This document shows, in pieces, positions 11,524 to 23,139 of a stretch of 64,000 nucleotides of DNA. The stretch is from positions 19,592-83,591 of the forward strand of contig JAFJTR010000113.1 of the NCBI GenBank assembly GCA_022559985.1, read 5' to 3'. A program made the translations under genes and the position numbers. Each line of letters begins with the position of its first letter. The first letter of the stretch is position 1. The stretch comes from Parastagonospora avenae f. sp. tritici 18332-5. Its lineage: Eukaryota; Ascomycota; Dothideomycetes; Pleosporales; Phaeosphaeriaceae. A model generated the notes under the pieces. It was given only the letters and a program-made list of their open reading frames with translations, ran no database searches and had not been told where the DNA came from.

Positions 11524-13234
11524 ATGGCTCTGTTCCCCGACCAGCTCCTCGGCTTTGCCGGCCTGACTTGGCTCACCGTCGTTCTCCCCGTATGTTACGC
11601 TACGTACTGCCTGGGATGGATCGTATACGCGCGGACCCTACATCCACTTGCGAAGATACCGGGTCCGTTCTGGCCCTCTGTGTCAAGAACCTGGGTCATG
11701 TACCGGGCGTACGTTGGAGACCTGGAGACTGAACAGCGGAGGCTGCATGAGGAGTATGGACCACTGCTTCGGGTGGCCCCAGGTACGTAACGCATGACCT
11801 GTCGTAGCAATGTAGCCGAAACTAATAATACGACAGACGAGGTGGTGTGTAACGACCCTAGAGAGATCCCCACTGTCTACCCACTGAAGGACCCTCTGGA
11901 GAAGACAGTATGGTACGACGCTTGGCGCCCCGCGGGCATGAACTCGAGGCCGGATATGTTCAGCAACAGATCGGAGAAGGACCATGCTGCCTACCAACGT
12001 GTCGTTGCCCATGTCTACTCGTTGACAAGCGTGTTGAAGAGCGAGTCTGAACTCAATGCCACCGGAGACCTATTCATTCAGCGTCTCGATGAGTTCGCCG
12101 ACAGAGGCGAGGAATTTAACTTCGGCCTTTGGCTGGAAATGTACTGTTACGACAACATTGGCGTCGTCTTCTTCGGTCAGCAGTTTGGGTTCCTCAAGGA
12201 CAGCATTGACTATGGCGGATACATTGCGGCCGTCCACAAGTCCATGCCTTTTCTGCATATTCTTGCATCGTCACCAGCATATATTCGCCCATTTTTGATG
12301 ATATGTGCTGTTGCAATCCCGAGCATGTTGAAAGCTGTCATCGCTGTCGATGGGGTAAGAAAGACAGCCGAGCGCGAGACCTATGGTGCTCAGGCGCGCA
12401 CTGAAGAAGCTACGGCGAAACGAGTCGATATGACTTCGCAAATGCTAGGTATCGTTCGCGAAAAGGGCGCAAAGAACAACTTTAGCGTGAGGGAAATTGT
12501 CTCGGAGAACTGGACTGCCGTGTAAGTACTGTCAAAAAACGCCGACGTTTATCAAGCTAATTCCGGTCGATACCAGGATGGCTGGATCAGACAGTACATC
12601 AATCGGCCTGCGTTCCATCTTCTACTACCTGATGAAGAATCCCGAGAAACTGGCGCGCACGAGGGCTGAGATTGATGCTGCATTTGCGGACGGCACATTG
12701 ACGTCTCCAATCCTGCAGACCCAGTCCGTCAAATTGGTTTACCTCGGCGCAGTGATCAAGGAATCCTTTCGCTTGTTTAGTCCATTCGCGGCTCCTATCC
12801 AGCGATACGCCCCTGCCAGCGGACTTGTGCTCGCCGGCACTCCCATTCCCATTGGTACACGCGTCGGTCTCAACCCTGCGGTCGTCCATCATCACAAGGA
12901 GGTCTTTGGTGAAGACGCTGGTTCATTCCGTCCTGAACGTTGGCTAGAAAGCGATGTTGAGCAGGTCAAGCTCATGGATCGATGCATGATGCATTTCGGT
13001 GCTGGTACTCGCCGATGCACTGGCAAGAACGTAAGTCGCGGAAGCATGTTATATTCGGCAGCTACTAACACAATGCAGATTGCCATGACCGAGATTCTCA
13101 AGATCACTCCTGAGATCATACGTCGTTTTGACTTTGAGCTGACACATGCCGGCGAGTGGACGACGCACAACGCTGCTTTCAACGTGCAGCATGGTGTTAA
13201 CTGTCGCTTCCGCAAGAGGCAGGGAATCGCTTAA
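11524..13234 (+). CDS. Cytochrome P450 monooxygenase
   Basis: Four exons, 517 aa: 11524-11782, 11837-12521, 12577-13030 and 13079-13234. Introns are 48-55 nt. An N-terminal membrane anchor (about residues 12-35) is followed by the proline hinge LAKIPGP. The oxygen-binding I-helix reads AGSDSTS (317-323), the K-helix ExxR is E377-S-F-R380, the PERW motif is at 434-437, and the heme loop FGAGTRRCTG holds the iron ligand Cys462. All essential residues are present, so a working endoplasmic-reticulum P450 is expected. It resembles the fungal pisatin-demethylase/benzoate-hydroxylase type in general layout, but the substrate cannot be read. The next gene is a reductase on the same strand 0.8 kb away. 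No backbone synthase is near, so a secondary-metabolite cluster is not supported. Confidence 0.92.
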
Positions 13235-14007
13235 ATCCTTCCATAGCGCTGTAATTGTTCCAGAGTTGGACAAGTTGAGCGAGCGTATTTGCTTTTTCGT
13301 ACACGGCCTCGAGTATTCTCAAGCGATCCTGTTCGTGCGTTTCTTGTTTCTAATCATCCAGGGCCTGGATTATTCGGAGGAATTGTTCGCCCGCGGATAG
13401 TGGGTACGGACGATTGTGAGATGGAAAATGTGTTCTTTGTCGCGGTGCCGAGGTAGAAGGATTAGAGTCGCGCGTTGAGCTCGGGTGTAGTCCGAGCATT
13501 TACTAATGCACTTGCTGACATTTCCTGATTACGTTTGTCAGCGAATCCATTAAGGCAGGCAGCCTTGCACTGCTTGCCTTGTTCAGTTCAGTGATTCCAT
13601 TGTATGCTTCAAAGCGGCCAACGCAAGTGACTTGGACAATTGTATTGCAGTAGAAGCTCGCTTCATGCGTACAAGTCGTTCGGTGGAACCATTGGTCAGC
13701 TCGTTTCTCGCGTCACGGAATTGCCGACTTGCTTGCGTCTCTTTACATTACAACCGCTCGTGAGGCTGCGGTATGATGTTCCATGAGTCGCGACAAGCAG
13801 AGAATCGAGCCGAACACTAGCGAACGTTAGAAATCGTCATAGGTGGCGGGGTCCGTACTAACCTACGCTAGAGAATTTAGACCGACGTATGCTCCGTGTG
13901 TTGTTTAAAGAAGCTTCAGGATTGCTTGTTCCTACGATTTCAGCAAGCCATCTTTACATTCCATACCTCATCTCATCATTATTATCTAACCAAAAACCGG
14001 AATCAGC
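13235..14007. other. Intergenic, P450 to ToxD-like reductase
   Basis: Contains the 3' end of the P450 transcript and the promoter of the following gene. Several short open frames are seen; none is supported. Confidence 0.5.
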
Positions 14008-15143
14008 ATGTCGAACCAAGCCGCATGGATCACCGAGCCGAAAGGTAACCCCCTTCAGGTCAAAGAGGCTCCCATGCCTACAGCCGCTAAAGGCCAAGTC
14101 GTCATCAAGAACAAGGCCATTGCTGTGAACCCCGTTGACTGTACGTAAATCCCTTCAGCTGGTCTCTCCGCAGTGACTGACGATCACCAAGGGAAGATCC
14201 AAGATTACGGCCTCTTCCTGCAGAAGTACCCCAATGTTCTTGGTACCGATGTTGCGGGAGAGGTCCATGAAGTTGGCGAGGGTGTCACCCACGTAAAGAA
14301 AGGCGACCGCGTTCTTGGGTATGTTTCCACAGCTCCCGAGGTCTGAACTCACTATTGAAACCACGCGCTGACTTCACCAGACATGCCTTCTCGCTTGTCA
14401 CAAATGATCCGGCCGAGGGTGGCTTCCAGCTTTACACAAAGTGCAACGCGCTTGTTGTCCAGAAGATCCCAGCTAGTATCGACTTCAAGTCAGCCACCGT
14501 TCTACCACTAGCGATCTCCACCGCAGCGGCTTGTCTCTTCAAGAAGGAGACCCTTGCGTTGTCAGTGCCTACCAGCGCAGCGAAGCCATCTGCATCTGGC
14601 AAGTCTGTTCTCGTATGGGGTGGCTCGAGCAGTGTCGGCGCGACAGCGATCCAGCTTGCTGCTGCTGCAGGCCACAAAGTCGTCAGTGTAGCCAGCAAGC
14701 ACAACCTCGACAAGATCAAGGATCTTGGTGCAGCTGTCGCCGTGGACTATAACTCCTCTAGCGCAGCTGAGGACATTGTCGCTGCCCTTGAGGGTACTGA
14801 GTTCGCTGGTGTCTGCGACTGCATCGGCAGTTCAGATGCGGCCAAAGCTTGGGCGCCCATCTATAAGAAGCTCGGCGGACGTTACGGATCAGTCATGCCT
14901 GGAGCCGAAGGCTTGCCCGAAGGCATCCAGGGTGCATCAGTGTTTGCGCCTAGTGTTGCTCTTGATGACAAGTACGTTGGCGATGCCATATGGGCCAAAT
15001 TTGTTCCCGAGGCATTGGAGGCTGGTGCTTTGAAAGCGCTACCTCCTCCAGTTGTCGTGGGAAGTGGACTGGAGTCTGTCCAGAAGGCGTGCGATGCGCA
15101 GAAGAAGGGCGTCAGCTTCGGCAAAATTGTCGTCGAGTTATAA
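14008..15143 (+). CDS. Zinc-independent medium-chain reductase (ToxD / CipB-like enoyl reductase family)
   Basis: Three exons, 340 aa: 14008-14140, 14192-14318 and 14381-15143. Joins give NPVDWKIQDYG and DRVLGHAF. The N-terminal GroES-like domain (LGTDVAGEVHEVGEGVTHVKKGDRV) lacks the Cys/His zinc ligands of true alcohol dehydrogenases. The NADPH-binding Rossmann fold has the motif GGSSSVGATAIQLA near residue 150. Proteins of this group (fungal ToxD, CipB, trans-enoyl reductases) reduce C=C or C=O bonds with NADPH. A partner pathway is not visible; only the P450 upstream is another oxidoreductase. Confidence 0.9.
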
Positions 15144-17316
15144 ATTGCGTCATGCAAACCCCCAAAAATATATCAGATCAAGTTTTCCAAAGGCCCTGTT
15201 CTTTAAAAAGCTGCCGATCTAGAAGCCATGTACCGACGATGTCGATGCTGAAGCGTTGCTGAGGTTGCCGTAGGAGAGTACGTGTGCTGAGCTGAGAAAG
15301 GCTAGCGCGCGGCCCAAGCTTCTGGGGTCCGCCCGGGCCCGTTATAAAACTTCGCCTGCTGCCTACTCTCCATCATTGTTATTCTCACGGCCAAGAGTGT
15401 TTATTTGTTGCTGCATATAGCCAGCGCCTACTGCCATTAGCTCACTGTAAGTCATCTCCCAGCATGGTCTCTCTTCTCTCTTTATATGATGAAACATTTC
15501 CACATTCGCAGTTTCCACGCTAGCCATCGATTGAACCTGATGGACAATGAGCGCGAATACCTTCCTTGGATGTCTGATTAACCTTTCCCTGACACACGTC
15601 ACGAATACTCTTCTGTAAAAGAGTTATCGCTGACCTTGACAGACAGATTCCCGACTGTAAATTGTGACAAGCCCATGAGGCACCAGGCGTTGCGACATAG
15701 TGGATGTGTAATGAGAACAACAATATATTTATCGAATATGAGACACCTGCTTGCGCTCAATGTGAAACATCCGTTCCCGTGACAGGTGACAACGAGGAGA
15801 CGCCTCAGTTCTAATCTCGTTAATTTGATGAACAACTTTTGGCCTTCGTGACCCGTCACTTGACCGACTATAGACAAATCTGATCCGCCGAGCCGTTTGC
15901 TCAAAATGATGATCGAATGTGTGCGATTTGCTCAATCGCCTCTAAAGGTCTCGCTATCGGGTCGCGAGGCTGATTTGCTGGAAGTACTTGACGTTAACCA
16001 GACAATTCTCTATTTCACGAAAATTTGTACGAGACCAAATTTGAGCAAGCAGTTTCCCGAGGCTTGAACTGATGATACATTTACGAGAAAATCATTTGTA
16101 TGATACTAGAACCTACTCTCTCATGGAATTATGTTACTATTAATAGGGCGGAAGAAGATAAACAGGGCATCTGGACGATGTGGAGGATAACATCCTTACA
16201 AAGGACTAGTTAGAGTCGATCAATAAACCACTACGAACTTGTAGTGAAGTCAAGAAGCCCCACAGATATAAGCATCTTGTAGCGGGCAGGGCCTGGTGGC
16301 TCAAAGACAGTGCGCTGATCAGGGGCACGGAGAGCGGTCCCCAACTCTTCCGGACTAGTCAGAGCCCAGTTGCGGTTGTTCGTGATCCTATCCCACCCAC
16401 AAGGCCGTTCTCACCACAGATCCTGTCATGTATTGTGTATTCGTATTGACCCTGCAAGTTGTGAGAATACATAGTTGCGAGAGACATTTTGAGACAACGT
16501 CGGATACGGCTTAAGGCGCTGGTGCTAGTAGGAAAGTGAAATAGAGACGACAACACCGGCGATTGCCACTTATGTTGCAAGGAAAACGCTGCTCGACAAC
16601 ATACCAAATCACTCATGAAGCGGATGAATCAGAATTTGCCGAAGTTCACAACTCATCTAATTGCACAAAAATTAACGTGTCAAATACTGTCAAAGCGATT
16701 TAGCCGCCTCGCTACGTCAACTTCATACTGTGAGTTCGAAGCCGTGATCAATAAAACTGTTTTACCCACTTATCGCTCACGGCTAGTTCACCTTGCTGTG
16801 GAAAAACGCCTTTCCTTACCCATTAAATTCTAATCAGGATGCCTCGCCACTAGAGCGTTACGTCGATGTCATGCAACATTGCGAAGCCCGTACAGTTCGA
16901 CCTAGGTACTCTCCCGTAGCACTGGATCATATTCTCTTCCCGAGCTAAAATTTATGTTTTTGTCTCTTGAAGCTAGCTGCCATTTTAGAGCCACGAATAG
17001 TTCTAATGGGACACAGCAAAGGAAGTTGCACGGAGAGTGCACTTTCTTCATTCTTTCGTGCTTGCCACGTTAAGACGCCACGAACATGCCACGCGTACAC
17101 ATATCGATGAAGGAAGAGCAAGGCGCCAACATCACCCCATTTTCTTGCAAGACTAGCTGCCTCGCCTTGCACCCAACTGACCATCACCTACAAAATTTCA
17201 AAGACCTAGAAGACTGAAACATCCGCGACCCATCATCCTATCAATCCTACCACTTTCCTTATTTAACTCTTCTCACATTCCAAAGCTATCACGACCAGGC
17301 CATCAACTCATCACCC
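15144..17316. other. Gene-poor 2.2-kb stretch
   Basis: No gene is supported. The sequence around 15.9-16.8 kb is visibly richer in A and T than the flanking genes and its reading frames are broken frequently, which would suit decayed DNA. The last 100 bases before 17317 form a promoter with a TATTTAA-like box at about 17260 and a C-rich leader. Confidence 0.45.
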
Positions 17317-17997
17317 ATGCTCACCGCCATCACTCCAATTCTGGCTGCTTTCTTTCTCTCGAGCGGCCTCACAGTCCCGACAATTCCGTATCCGTTCCCC
17401 AACTCGACCGCCTCTACCAATGGCACGGCACCCAATGGAACCGTTGAATACCACTGTAACGACATCTTCCCAGCCGACCTGACCGTCCTCAACGAACGCT
17501 ACCCAGACTACAACACCTCGCGGCTCCACGATGCGGTTGATCTCTTCATGCTCCGCCGTGAAGTAGCCGAGCAGGGCGAGATCGCCACACGCGTGCAATT
17601 CACCGGCCTCCCCTTCGCCAACACCAACATAACCTGCCGTCTCGAATTCATCTTCCCGGCACCAGAACAAATGTTCGTCCAAGGCTACAACCCGACCTTC
17701 AATGTATACCAAGTCGAGCGCGACACCGAGACCATCTCAACATGGAAGCAGTACGTTGGCAATGGTATCGATGCAGCTCTGTTTGGCCAGGTCAATGGCC
17801 AGCCCGAGGCGATTGAGAGGACGAGGTCGGTTGGTGGCGTTGCAGCAATCAATGAGACGAGGTGCAACGAGACGATGACATTTCAGATGGGCATGGCGTA
17901 TGACAGTAAAGGTGGAGCACCAAACTATTGGAATTTTACGGAGGTTGCACCGCCTGCTTGGCCAGTGCAGGGCTTCAGGATGGTATGGGGTTGCTGA
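17317..17997 (+). CDS. Small secreted glycoprotein, possible But2 C-terminal-like domain
   Basis: Single exon, 226 aa. A signal peptide covers about residues 1-19. The mature part carries many Asn-X-Ser/Thr sites (NST, NGT, NTS, NIT, NET, NFT) and five cysteines, and ends in Trp-Gly-Cys. The pattern CRLEFIFPAPEQ followed by a beta-rich segment resembles the C-terminal domain of But2-type cell-wall-associated proteins (Pfam name from memory). That assignment is tentative. No enzyme motif is visible. Secretion and a cell-wall or extracellular role are inferred. Confidence 0.75.
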   Translation: MLTAITPILAAFFLSSGLTVPTIPYPFPNSTASTNGTAPNGTVEYHCNDIFPADLTVLNERYPDYNTSRLHDAVDLFMLRREVAEQGEIATRVQFTGLPFANTNITCRLEFIFPAPEQMFVQGYNPTFNVYQVERDTETISTWKQYVGNGIDAALFGQVNGQPEAIERTRSVGGVAAINETRCNETMTFQMGMAYDSKGGAPNYWNFTEVAPPAWPVQGFRMVWGC

Positions 17998-18406
17998 GGT
18001 GGTTAGTGCTTGCAGTGTATGGACCGTGATGGTCGATGGCGTTAGCTTACCTAAAATTCCTACGTAGTGTTATCCTAGAGTGAGTAATCCTATTGTCGTA
18101 TCTCACGCTTCACGTCGTCCTCTCGTGCATGCCTAGGTAGGTGGGTGATAGTAATCTTTTTGATTCGAGGCTGGATAGTGCTGAGTTGAAAAGCTCCTCT
18201 CAAGGCCAGAGTACTATACGAAGGCGTGGCAGCGAAGTACTTGAAACTTTCTAGAAAAGTCTTACTTGAGCCAATGTCCTGACCATTGCTTACCCTCACC
18301 GCTCCTCAGCATGTCTCGTTTGCCGATATCTCGAGTGCGCCGAAATACGCTGCTCGTAGCAATTTGCATATAGTATTGCGTGGACTTCAGGACGTTGAGG
18401 CCATCT
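17998..18406. other. Convergent intergenic region
   Basis: 3' flanks of the secreted glycoprotein gene and of the RING gene. No gene seen. Confidence 0.5.
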
Positions 18407-18940
18407 TCATTCCATCAGATTCGGGATTTCAGGTTTCGGGCGAAGCTCTTTCCTGCAGGTCGGGCATAGCGTATCTACCTTCTCCAAAGTCTCGATGAGA
18501 CAGCCACGACCGAACAAGTAACCACAAGGTGTGCGCATGGGGTCGTTGTTTGCCCTATCAGCGCAGAACGGTAGCTCACGGAATGCGATATGACGTGCTG
18601 CGATCTCTGGCGGGTCATCTGGGTCGGGAGTGAAGACGAAGGATGGCTCGTCCTCATTGGTGGTGCCGAAGGGAAGCCAACAATATGGGCAGCGCATGTC
18701 TTCTGCTGGGATATCAGGGATGTCCACTCGGTCCAGGGTGTCGACGAGGGCGGCAGCATCGAACTGAGGGCGCGCAGCTGCACGGAGGTGGTGTAGCGAA
18801 ATTGACCAAGGCGTCATTCCCAACGGCCCGAGCATTTCAGAAGCGTTAGACAATGACGCGATGTTCGTCGTGAGTTCGGGATTGGGAGCCATCTCAGGGA
18901 CATCCTCTACGGCGGGCGGCAGGGGCCAGGTTTCAGACAT
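18407..18940 (-). CDS. RING-finger-like protein with an altered zinc ligand
   Basis: Single exon, 177 aa, starting at the first ATG in frame (18940). A variable N-terminal half leads to a C3HC4-like finger: Cys84/Cys87, then a long acidic insert, Cys139, Cys147, and Cys159/Cys162. In the usual RING pattern the residue two after Cys139 is the zinc-binding His (PCGHxF). Here it is Tyr141, codon TAC at 18518-18520. A single C-to-T change from CAC would explain it. Intact relatives would act as E3 ubiquitin ligases. Whether this one still folds is uncertain, because an eighth ligand may come from elsewhere. Confidence 0.72.
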   Translation of the reverse strand: MSETWPLPPAVEDVPEMAPNPELTTNIASLSNASEMLGPLGMTPWSISLHHLRAAARPQFDAAALVDTLDRVDIPDIPAEDMRCPYCWLPFGTTNEDEPSFVFTPDPDDPPEIAARHIAFRELPFCADRANNDPMRTPCGYLFGRGCLIETLEKVDTLCPTCRKELRPKPEIPNLME

Positions 18941-19174
18941 GACCGCGATGTGGTTGAGACGGCGCAAGCTGTGATGCGAAGCGGTTGTGGTATTGTTTAG
19001 GTTAAGCAGTGCGCCTCGATGTGAGAGGACTGTCGGTTAAACGTCGGCCCAGTAGCAAACGGCCTTGAAGTGATGGTGAATGTGGATGTGGCACGTGCGC
19101 TGAAACTGAGCAAACAATCTTGGTGCGACGTGGGCGCCACAATTACGCAGTATTTATCCCAGTGCGGCTACAAA
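18941..19174. promoter_or_regulatory. Promoter of the RING-like gene
   Basis: Short region between the RING-like start and the 3' end of the next minus-strand gene. No specific site recognised. Confidence 0.35.
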
Positions 19175-19930
19175 TTAAGCATCAATTCTGCTTACTGTCA
19201 GAGTACTCCACCTATCCATCCAATCCATGATCTCATCAATCTTAGGCTTCATCATGACCATGTAGTCTTCCTCAGCCATCACTGGTTCGGCTTCGCATTT
19301 TACGAAGTCAAGGGATATGTCGTGCGAGTTGAAGTGCGGTTCCCACCAAGACTTTTGTATAACAGGAGCATTATCCGCGTCGTATCGATGGTAATGGTCG
19401 TCTTTGTACATCGCTCCGACTAGTCGTCCATACGTGAGACGGCATTCTGCGTGCCAAGGGAAGATCCGGATTCTCTTAACGTTTTTCAAGCGTCGGAGGA
19501 GGCTGATTAAAGGTCGAATGGCGTAATCGTCACTGATGATGGAAACAACACATAGCTCTTCCAACGCCGCGCAGTCCTTATTGAATGGAAAGGTCTGCCA
19601 AGTTCCGATTTGCGGCCAGTCAGCCTCGACAACAATCTTTCGCACATTGCGCAGCTTTACGTCCGATATTAAGGTACAAGTGTGTAGTCTCGTGCCTGCG
19701 AAAATGAATCTAGTCATCTGGTATGCTACAGTGCCAAAGTCTCGATGGAACTCGCGACAAACCAGGAGAATGGCTAGATTGGCGGCAGCATCGTATGCCG
19801 GATCTATGCGTACTTGATCGTTGGGCGGAAGGATACCAACATCATCACTCTGCTCGAGTGCATATACAGCGATCTGTAGTCTCAGTTCCATGGGTAGGGA
19901 GAAGAAAGTGGTCCCAGATGTCCTTCGCAT
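19175..19930 (-). CDS. 2EXR / F-box-like domain protein of unknown function
   Basis: Single exon, 251 aa. The first ATG in frame is at 19930; the frame is open a little further upstream but has no ATG. Near the start is FFSLPMELRLQIAVYAL, the signature of the fungal 2EXR/F-box-like superfamily. It continues with LLVCREFHRDFG, typical of the same group, and the pattern RNVRKIVVEADW in the middle. Such proteins are numerous in Pezizomycotina and their role is mostly unknown. Divergent from the ferric reductase with 293 bp between start codons. Confidence 0.75.
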   Translation of the reverse strand: MRRTSGTTFFSLPMELRLQIAVYALEQSDDVGILPPNDQVRIDPAYDAAANLAILLVCREFHRDFGTVAYQMTRFIFAGTRLHTCTLISDVKLRNVRKIVVEADWPQIGTWQTFPFNKDCAALEELCVVSIISDDYAIRPLISLLRRLKNVKRIRIFPWHAECRLTYGRLVGAMYKDDHYHRYDADNAPVIQKSWWEPHFNSHDISLDFVKCEAEPVMAEEDYMVMMKPKIDEIMDWMDRWSTLTVSRIDA

Positions 19931-20141
19931 GGTGGCGACGTGGGGTCGTCGTGAGGACCTTGGGACTGTTGGGGTTGTTGGTGTTTGTGGCGACTCAAAG
20001 CCCAGACACACACCGTAATGAGCGCAGAGTTGTTAAAATTGTCGAAGCTGACAAAATTTGAGCTAGCAAGCGACTGGTGGCAGCTGGGCAAGGATGCACG
20101 CAGGAGGATGGAGCAGCTGATATTGTGGCCCGTGCATTTCG

Positions 20142-20150
20142 TTATCAGAT
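20142..20150 (-). promoter_or_regulatory. SreA/Urbs1-type GATA site upstream of the ferric reductase
   Basis: The plus strand reads TTATCAGAT, so the minus strand reads ATCTGATAA. This matches the extended consensus ATCWGATAA recognised by the iron-responsive GATA repressors SreA, SRE and Urbs1. It lies 74 bp before the ferric reductase start codon, the position expected for repression when iron is plentiful. Binding is inferred. Confidence 0.6.
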
Positions 20151-20223
20151 CAAAATTCCCCGCGATACATGCTGTTCATCTCGGAATCTTGCACCACCAC
20201 TCCCCGTACCACGCGTCGCACCC

Positions 20224-22554
20224 ATGCGCATTCCTTCCGGTCTTTTATCCTGCGTCGCACTCCTACATGTGACGAGCGCGCTTTATGCAGGCAAATTTTG
20301 TCCCGCAGCATGCGACTTTACCCTGAACTACGCGACTTTCAACGACACGGATCCATGGCTGTCACCGAAAGTGCGCTCGTGTCGGAGTGAACTTCGTATT
20401 ACGTCTCTGTATCTGTGTTTTGACGTTCACTGTGAGAGTGATGGCTCGAGCGAGAGATGGATCGAAGACCAACGGCCTTGGTGCGATGAGCATGCGGGTG
20501 TGAGGCTACCAGACTTGCGCGACGTTCTCTCTCATTGGTCAGGAGATGATAGAACGAGCATCAAAAGACTGGGTTATGATGAGCTAAAGTCATCTCCACC
20601 GTTGAATGAAGTCACGCTTCCGGCAGCGAATCTCGTGAATCGAGCTTATACAACCATGGTAAGGAACAAAAGAATCGACCAAGGTCAGGGGCTTCTGCTG
20701 AACACATGTGGCAGGATGTTGCAGACCGTCAATACAATCTTCACCTCACATATGGGTAAGCTGGCCGATGAATGCCATTGAAACTGTACTGATTGTGGCA
20801 GCTGGTATATGTACTACTTCTGGATCGTGATAGTGACCTTCGGAACCAGCACACGCATCACATTGCTAATCGCTGAATCGATCATCCACAAGAAGTCTGA
20901 GTCAGCCGCTGCGAGCTTCACGAGGTCTGACAGCGTCAAGAGAAAATCTATTGTTGGTCGGCCAAAAGCCTGGATTAAGCGCCATATCACAATCCCGGCC
21001 ACTTTTGGCGATCGCTGCTCTCAACCCTACGGCTGGTGTACAATCCCTCCACGACTGCAAAGTCTTACTATATGTGCCTTTGTCATGCTGAACTTCTGGC
21101 TTTCGATCTGTTCCTATCAGCTTACGGACGGCAATCTCTACTGGCCTGAGAAGGCGGCGCAATTGTCTCGCTACATTTCCGACCGCACAGGCGTCATATC
21201 ACTCGCCAACTTCCCTCTAGTGTGGCTGTTTGGTATGCGCAACGATGCACTGATGTGGATGACCGGATGGGGCTTCGGTACGTACAACGCCTTCCATCGC
21301 TGGGTTGCCAGAGTGGCGACAGTACAGGCCGTTGTCCACAGTCTCGGTTATACATACATGATTCTGAAGGATAGCGGGTGGTCTGGTTTCCTTGAGTATT
21401 GGGAGAGACACTACTTTTGGAACGGCGAGTTGTCGACAGTTGCTATGTGCGCACTGTTGCTGTTTTCTTTGTACGGCATTCGGCGATCTCATTACGAGAT
21501 CTTCCTCGTGACACACATTGTCCTCTCCATCATCGCACTCTGGACAATGTACTACCATGTTGAGATCTTCAAAAAAGGCGATTACAATGTTTTCATATGG
21601 CCTTGTCTCGCCATCTGGATATTGGATCGTGTTTTCCGCGCTGGAAGGATTATCGCTTTCAATCGCCACTTCTGGAACACGCAAGCGACTGTGAGCTACG
21701 ATCCGGCTTCCAATATAGTACGCATGGATGTCGATGGCAGCAAAAACTTGTTGGCGTCTCAGCCAGGGACATACTACTACCTCCACGTCCTGAACGATAT
21801 ACTTTACACGCATCAGAATCACCCTTTCACCCTCGCCTATACATCCTCCGATATTGCCCAATCCTCTCCAATATCATCTTCGCCCCTTTCTTCTCGACCT
21901 TCGCACCATCGGACCTATTCGGAAGAATCAACGGAATTTGACTCGCTCCTGGTACCGAACACAAAGAAATTTCCATCGAACCTCGTTTTCCTCATTCGCC
22001 CATATGACGGCTTCACTTCCCGTCTCAAATCACGTTGCCTGCTACACCCCAAGAAAATTCGAGTGCTCATAGAAGGTCCATACGGCCACTCTGAACCACT
22101 CTACCACTCGCCGAACGTGCTTTTCATAGTCGGCGGCACCGGAATCGCCGTGCCTCTCTCCCACATCTCACGCCTGCTCTCTTCCGTATCTCGCACCGAA
22201 TCTATCAAAATCGTTTGGGCAGTGCGTCAACACGCGTTCCTAGCATCTGTCCTCCGTGACTTCTCCGGCCTGCTCGGCGACGAACGAGTGTACATGGAAG
22301 TGCACATCACGCAAGATAAAGAGGTCGAGAGTGAGGTATTGGGGGAAGATGTCAAAAGTGTCAGGATTATGACCCAACGGCCAGACGTATTTGGCACAGT
22401 AAAGCAAGCGGCAGAAGACGCCGGACAAAGCGGTCTCACTATCGTTGCGTGTGGACCTGCGAGTATGGCTGATCAAGCGCGGAAAGCGAGTGTTGAGATG
22501 CTTGCGAGAGGTCACAGTGGCGTGGAGTATCTTGAAGAGAGTTTCAAGTGGTGA
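20224..22554 (+). CDS. Ferric/cupric reductase transmembrane component (FRE family)
   Basis: Three exons, 742 aa: 20224-20658, 20715-20755 (41 nt) and 20802-22554. Introns are 56 and 46 nt. A signal peptide and a Cys-containing extracellular N-terminal domain are followed by the ferric-reductase transmembrane core. The heme-ligand histidines sit in FHRWVARVATVQAVVHS and RSHYEIFLVTHIVLS. Then come the FAD-binding motif HPFTLAYTS and the NADPH-binding part (EGPYGHSEP, FIVGGTGIAVPLSH). The protein carries electrons across the plasma membrane to reduce Fe(III) or Cu(II) before uptake. A Ser-rich insert after the FAD motif is probably a loop. A GATA site in the promoter suggests iron control. Confidence 0.93.
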
Positions 22555-22866
22555 TATCGCTTACGTGATGAGTTGTGTTGTGGCAGCAATGTTGATATGA
22601 TCGCATTTAGAAGTATATGTTCAACATAGATTATTGGTTTCATCCTTAGGCATGGAATAGCACCCACTTCATCTTCCTCAAATCTTGTCTTCCGTGTTCG
22701 TTCGGCGCAGAATATCCTATTCGGTCTACTGGCTTGCTCGCCAGATCTGAGATTCCACGAATTTGGGTAATTACACACCAAGATCGGGTAGCAGCTAATG
22801 CCGTTCGAGCGTCTCATTAAGTCGTGTATTCCAACTACGGCGAGCCACGGTATCCGTGTCCTCAAA

Positions 22867-23139
22867 TTACACCTTCTCTTCACCAATTGCGCCCTTCCCT
22901 TCCCCCTGGACGATCTTCTCATCCACCGGCGCCATGTCCTCTTTGGCCTTCAACATACGCCTACCTATAGCATATATACCCATTGCTACCAGACTAGCCA
23001 CAGACCAGACACACCATCCTTCTTTCCAGGTATGCTCGCTGTCCTTGTACCCTGTCGCTAGCATGCCAATCGTACGTATAGTCGATGCGATGAGGGAAAT
23101 GATCATGTGGTCTTTAAAACCAATGTTGTCTATGAACAT
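22867..23139 (-). CDS. Small hypothetical membrane protein
   Basis: Single exon, 90 aa, with ATG at 23139. One clear transmembrane helix (about residues 46-62, VWSVASLVAMGIYAIG) and a weaker hydrophobic stretch near residues 12-30 are followed by a charged Lys/Glu tail. A CTGAC and AG pair just upstream could end an intron in the 5' leader, so an additional upstream exon is possible. The family is not recognised. It lies between the 3' ends of the ferric reductase and the auxin-carrier-like gene. Confidence 0.5.
   Translation of the reverse strand: MFIDNIGFKDHMIISLIASTIRTIGMLATGYKDSEHTWKEGWCVWSVASLVAMGIYAIGRRMLKAKEDMAPVDEKIVQGEGKGAIGEEKV

Noticed and set aside
11524..15143. P450 plus ToxD-like reductase as a secondary-metabolite cluster
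   Set aside because: No polyketide synthase, peptide synthetase, terpene cyclase or pathway regulator within range; two adjacent oxidoreductases are not enough.
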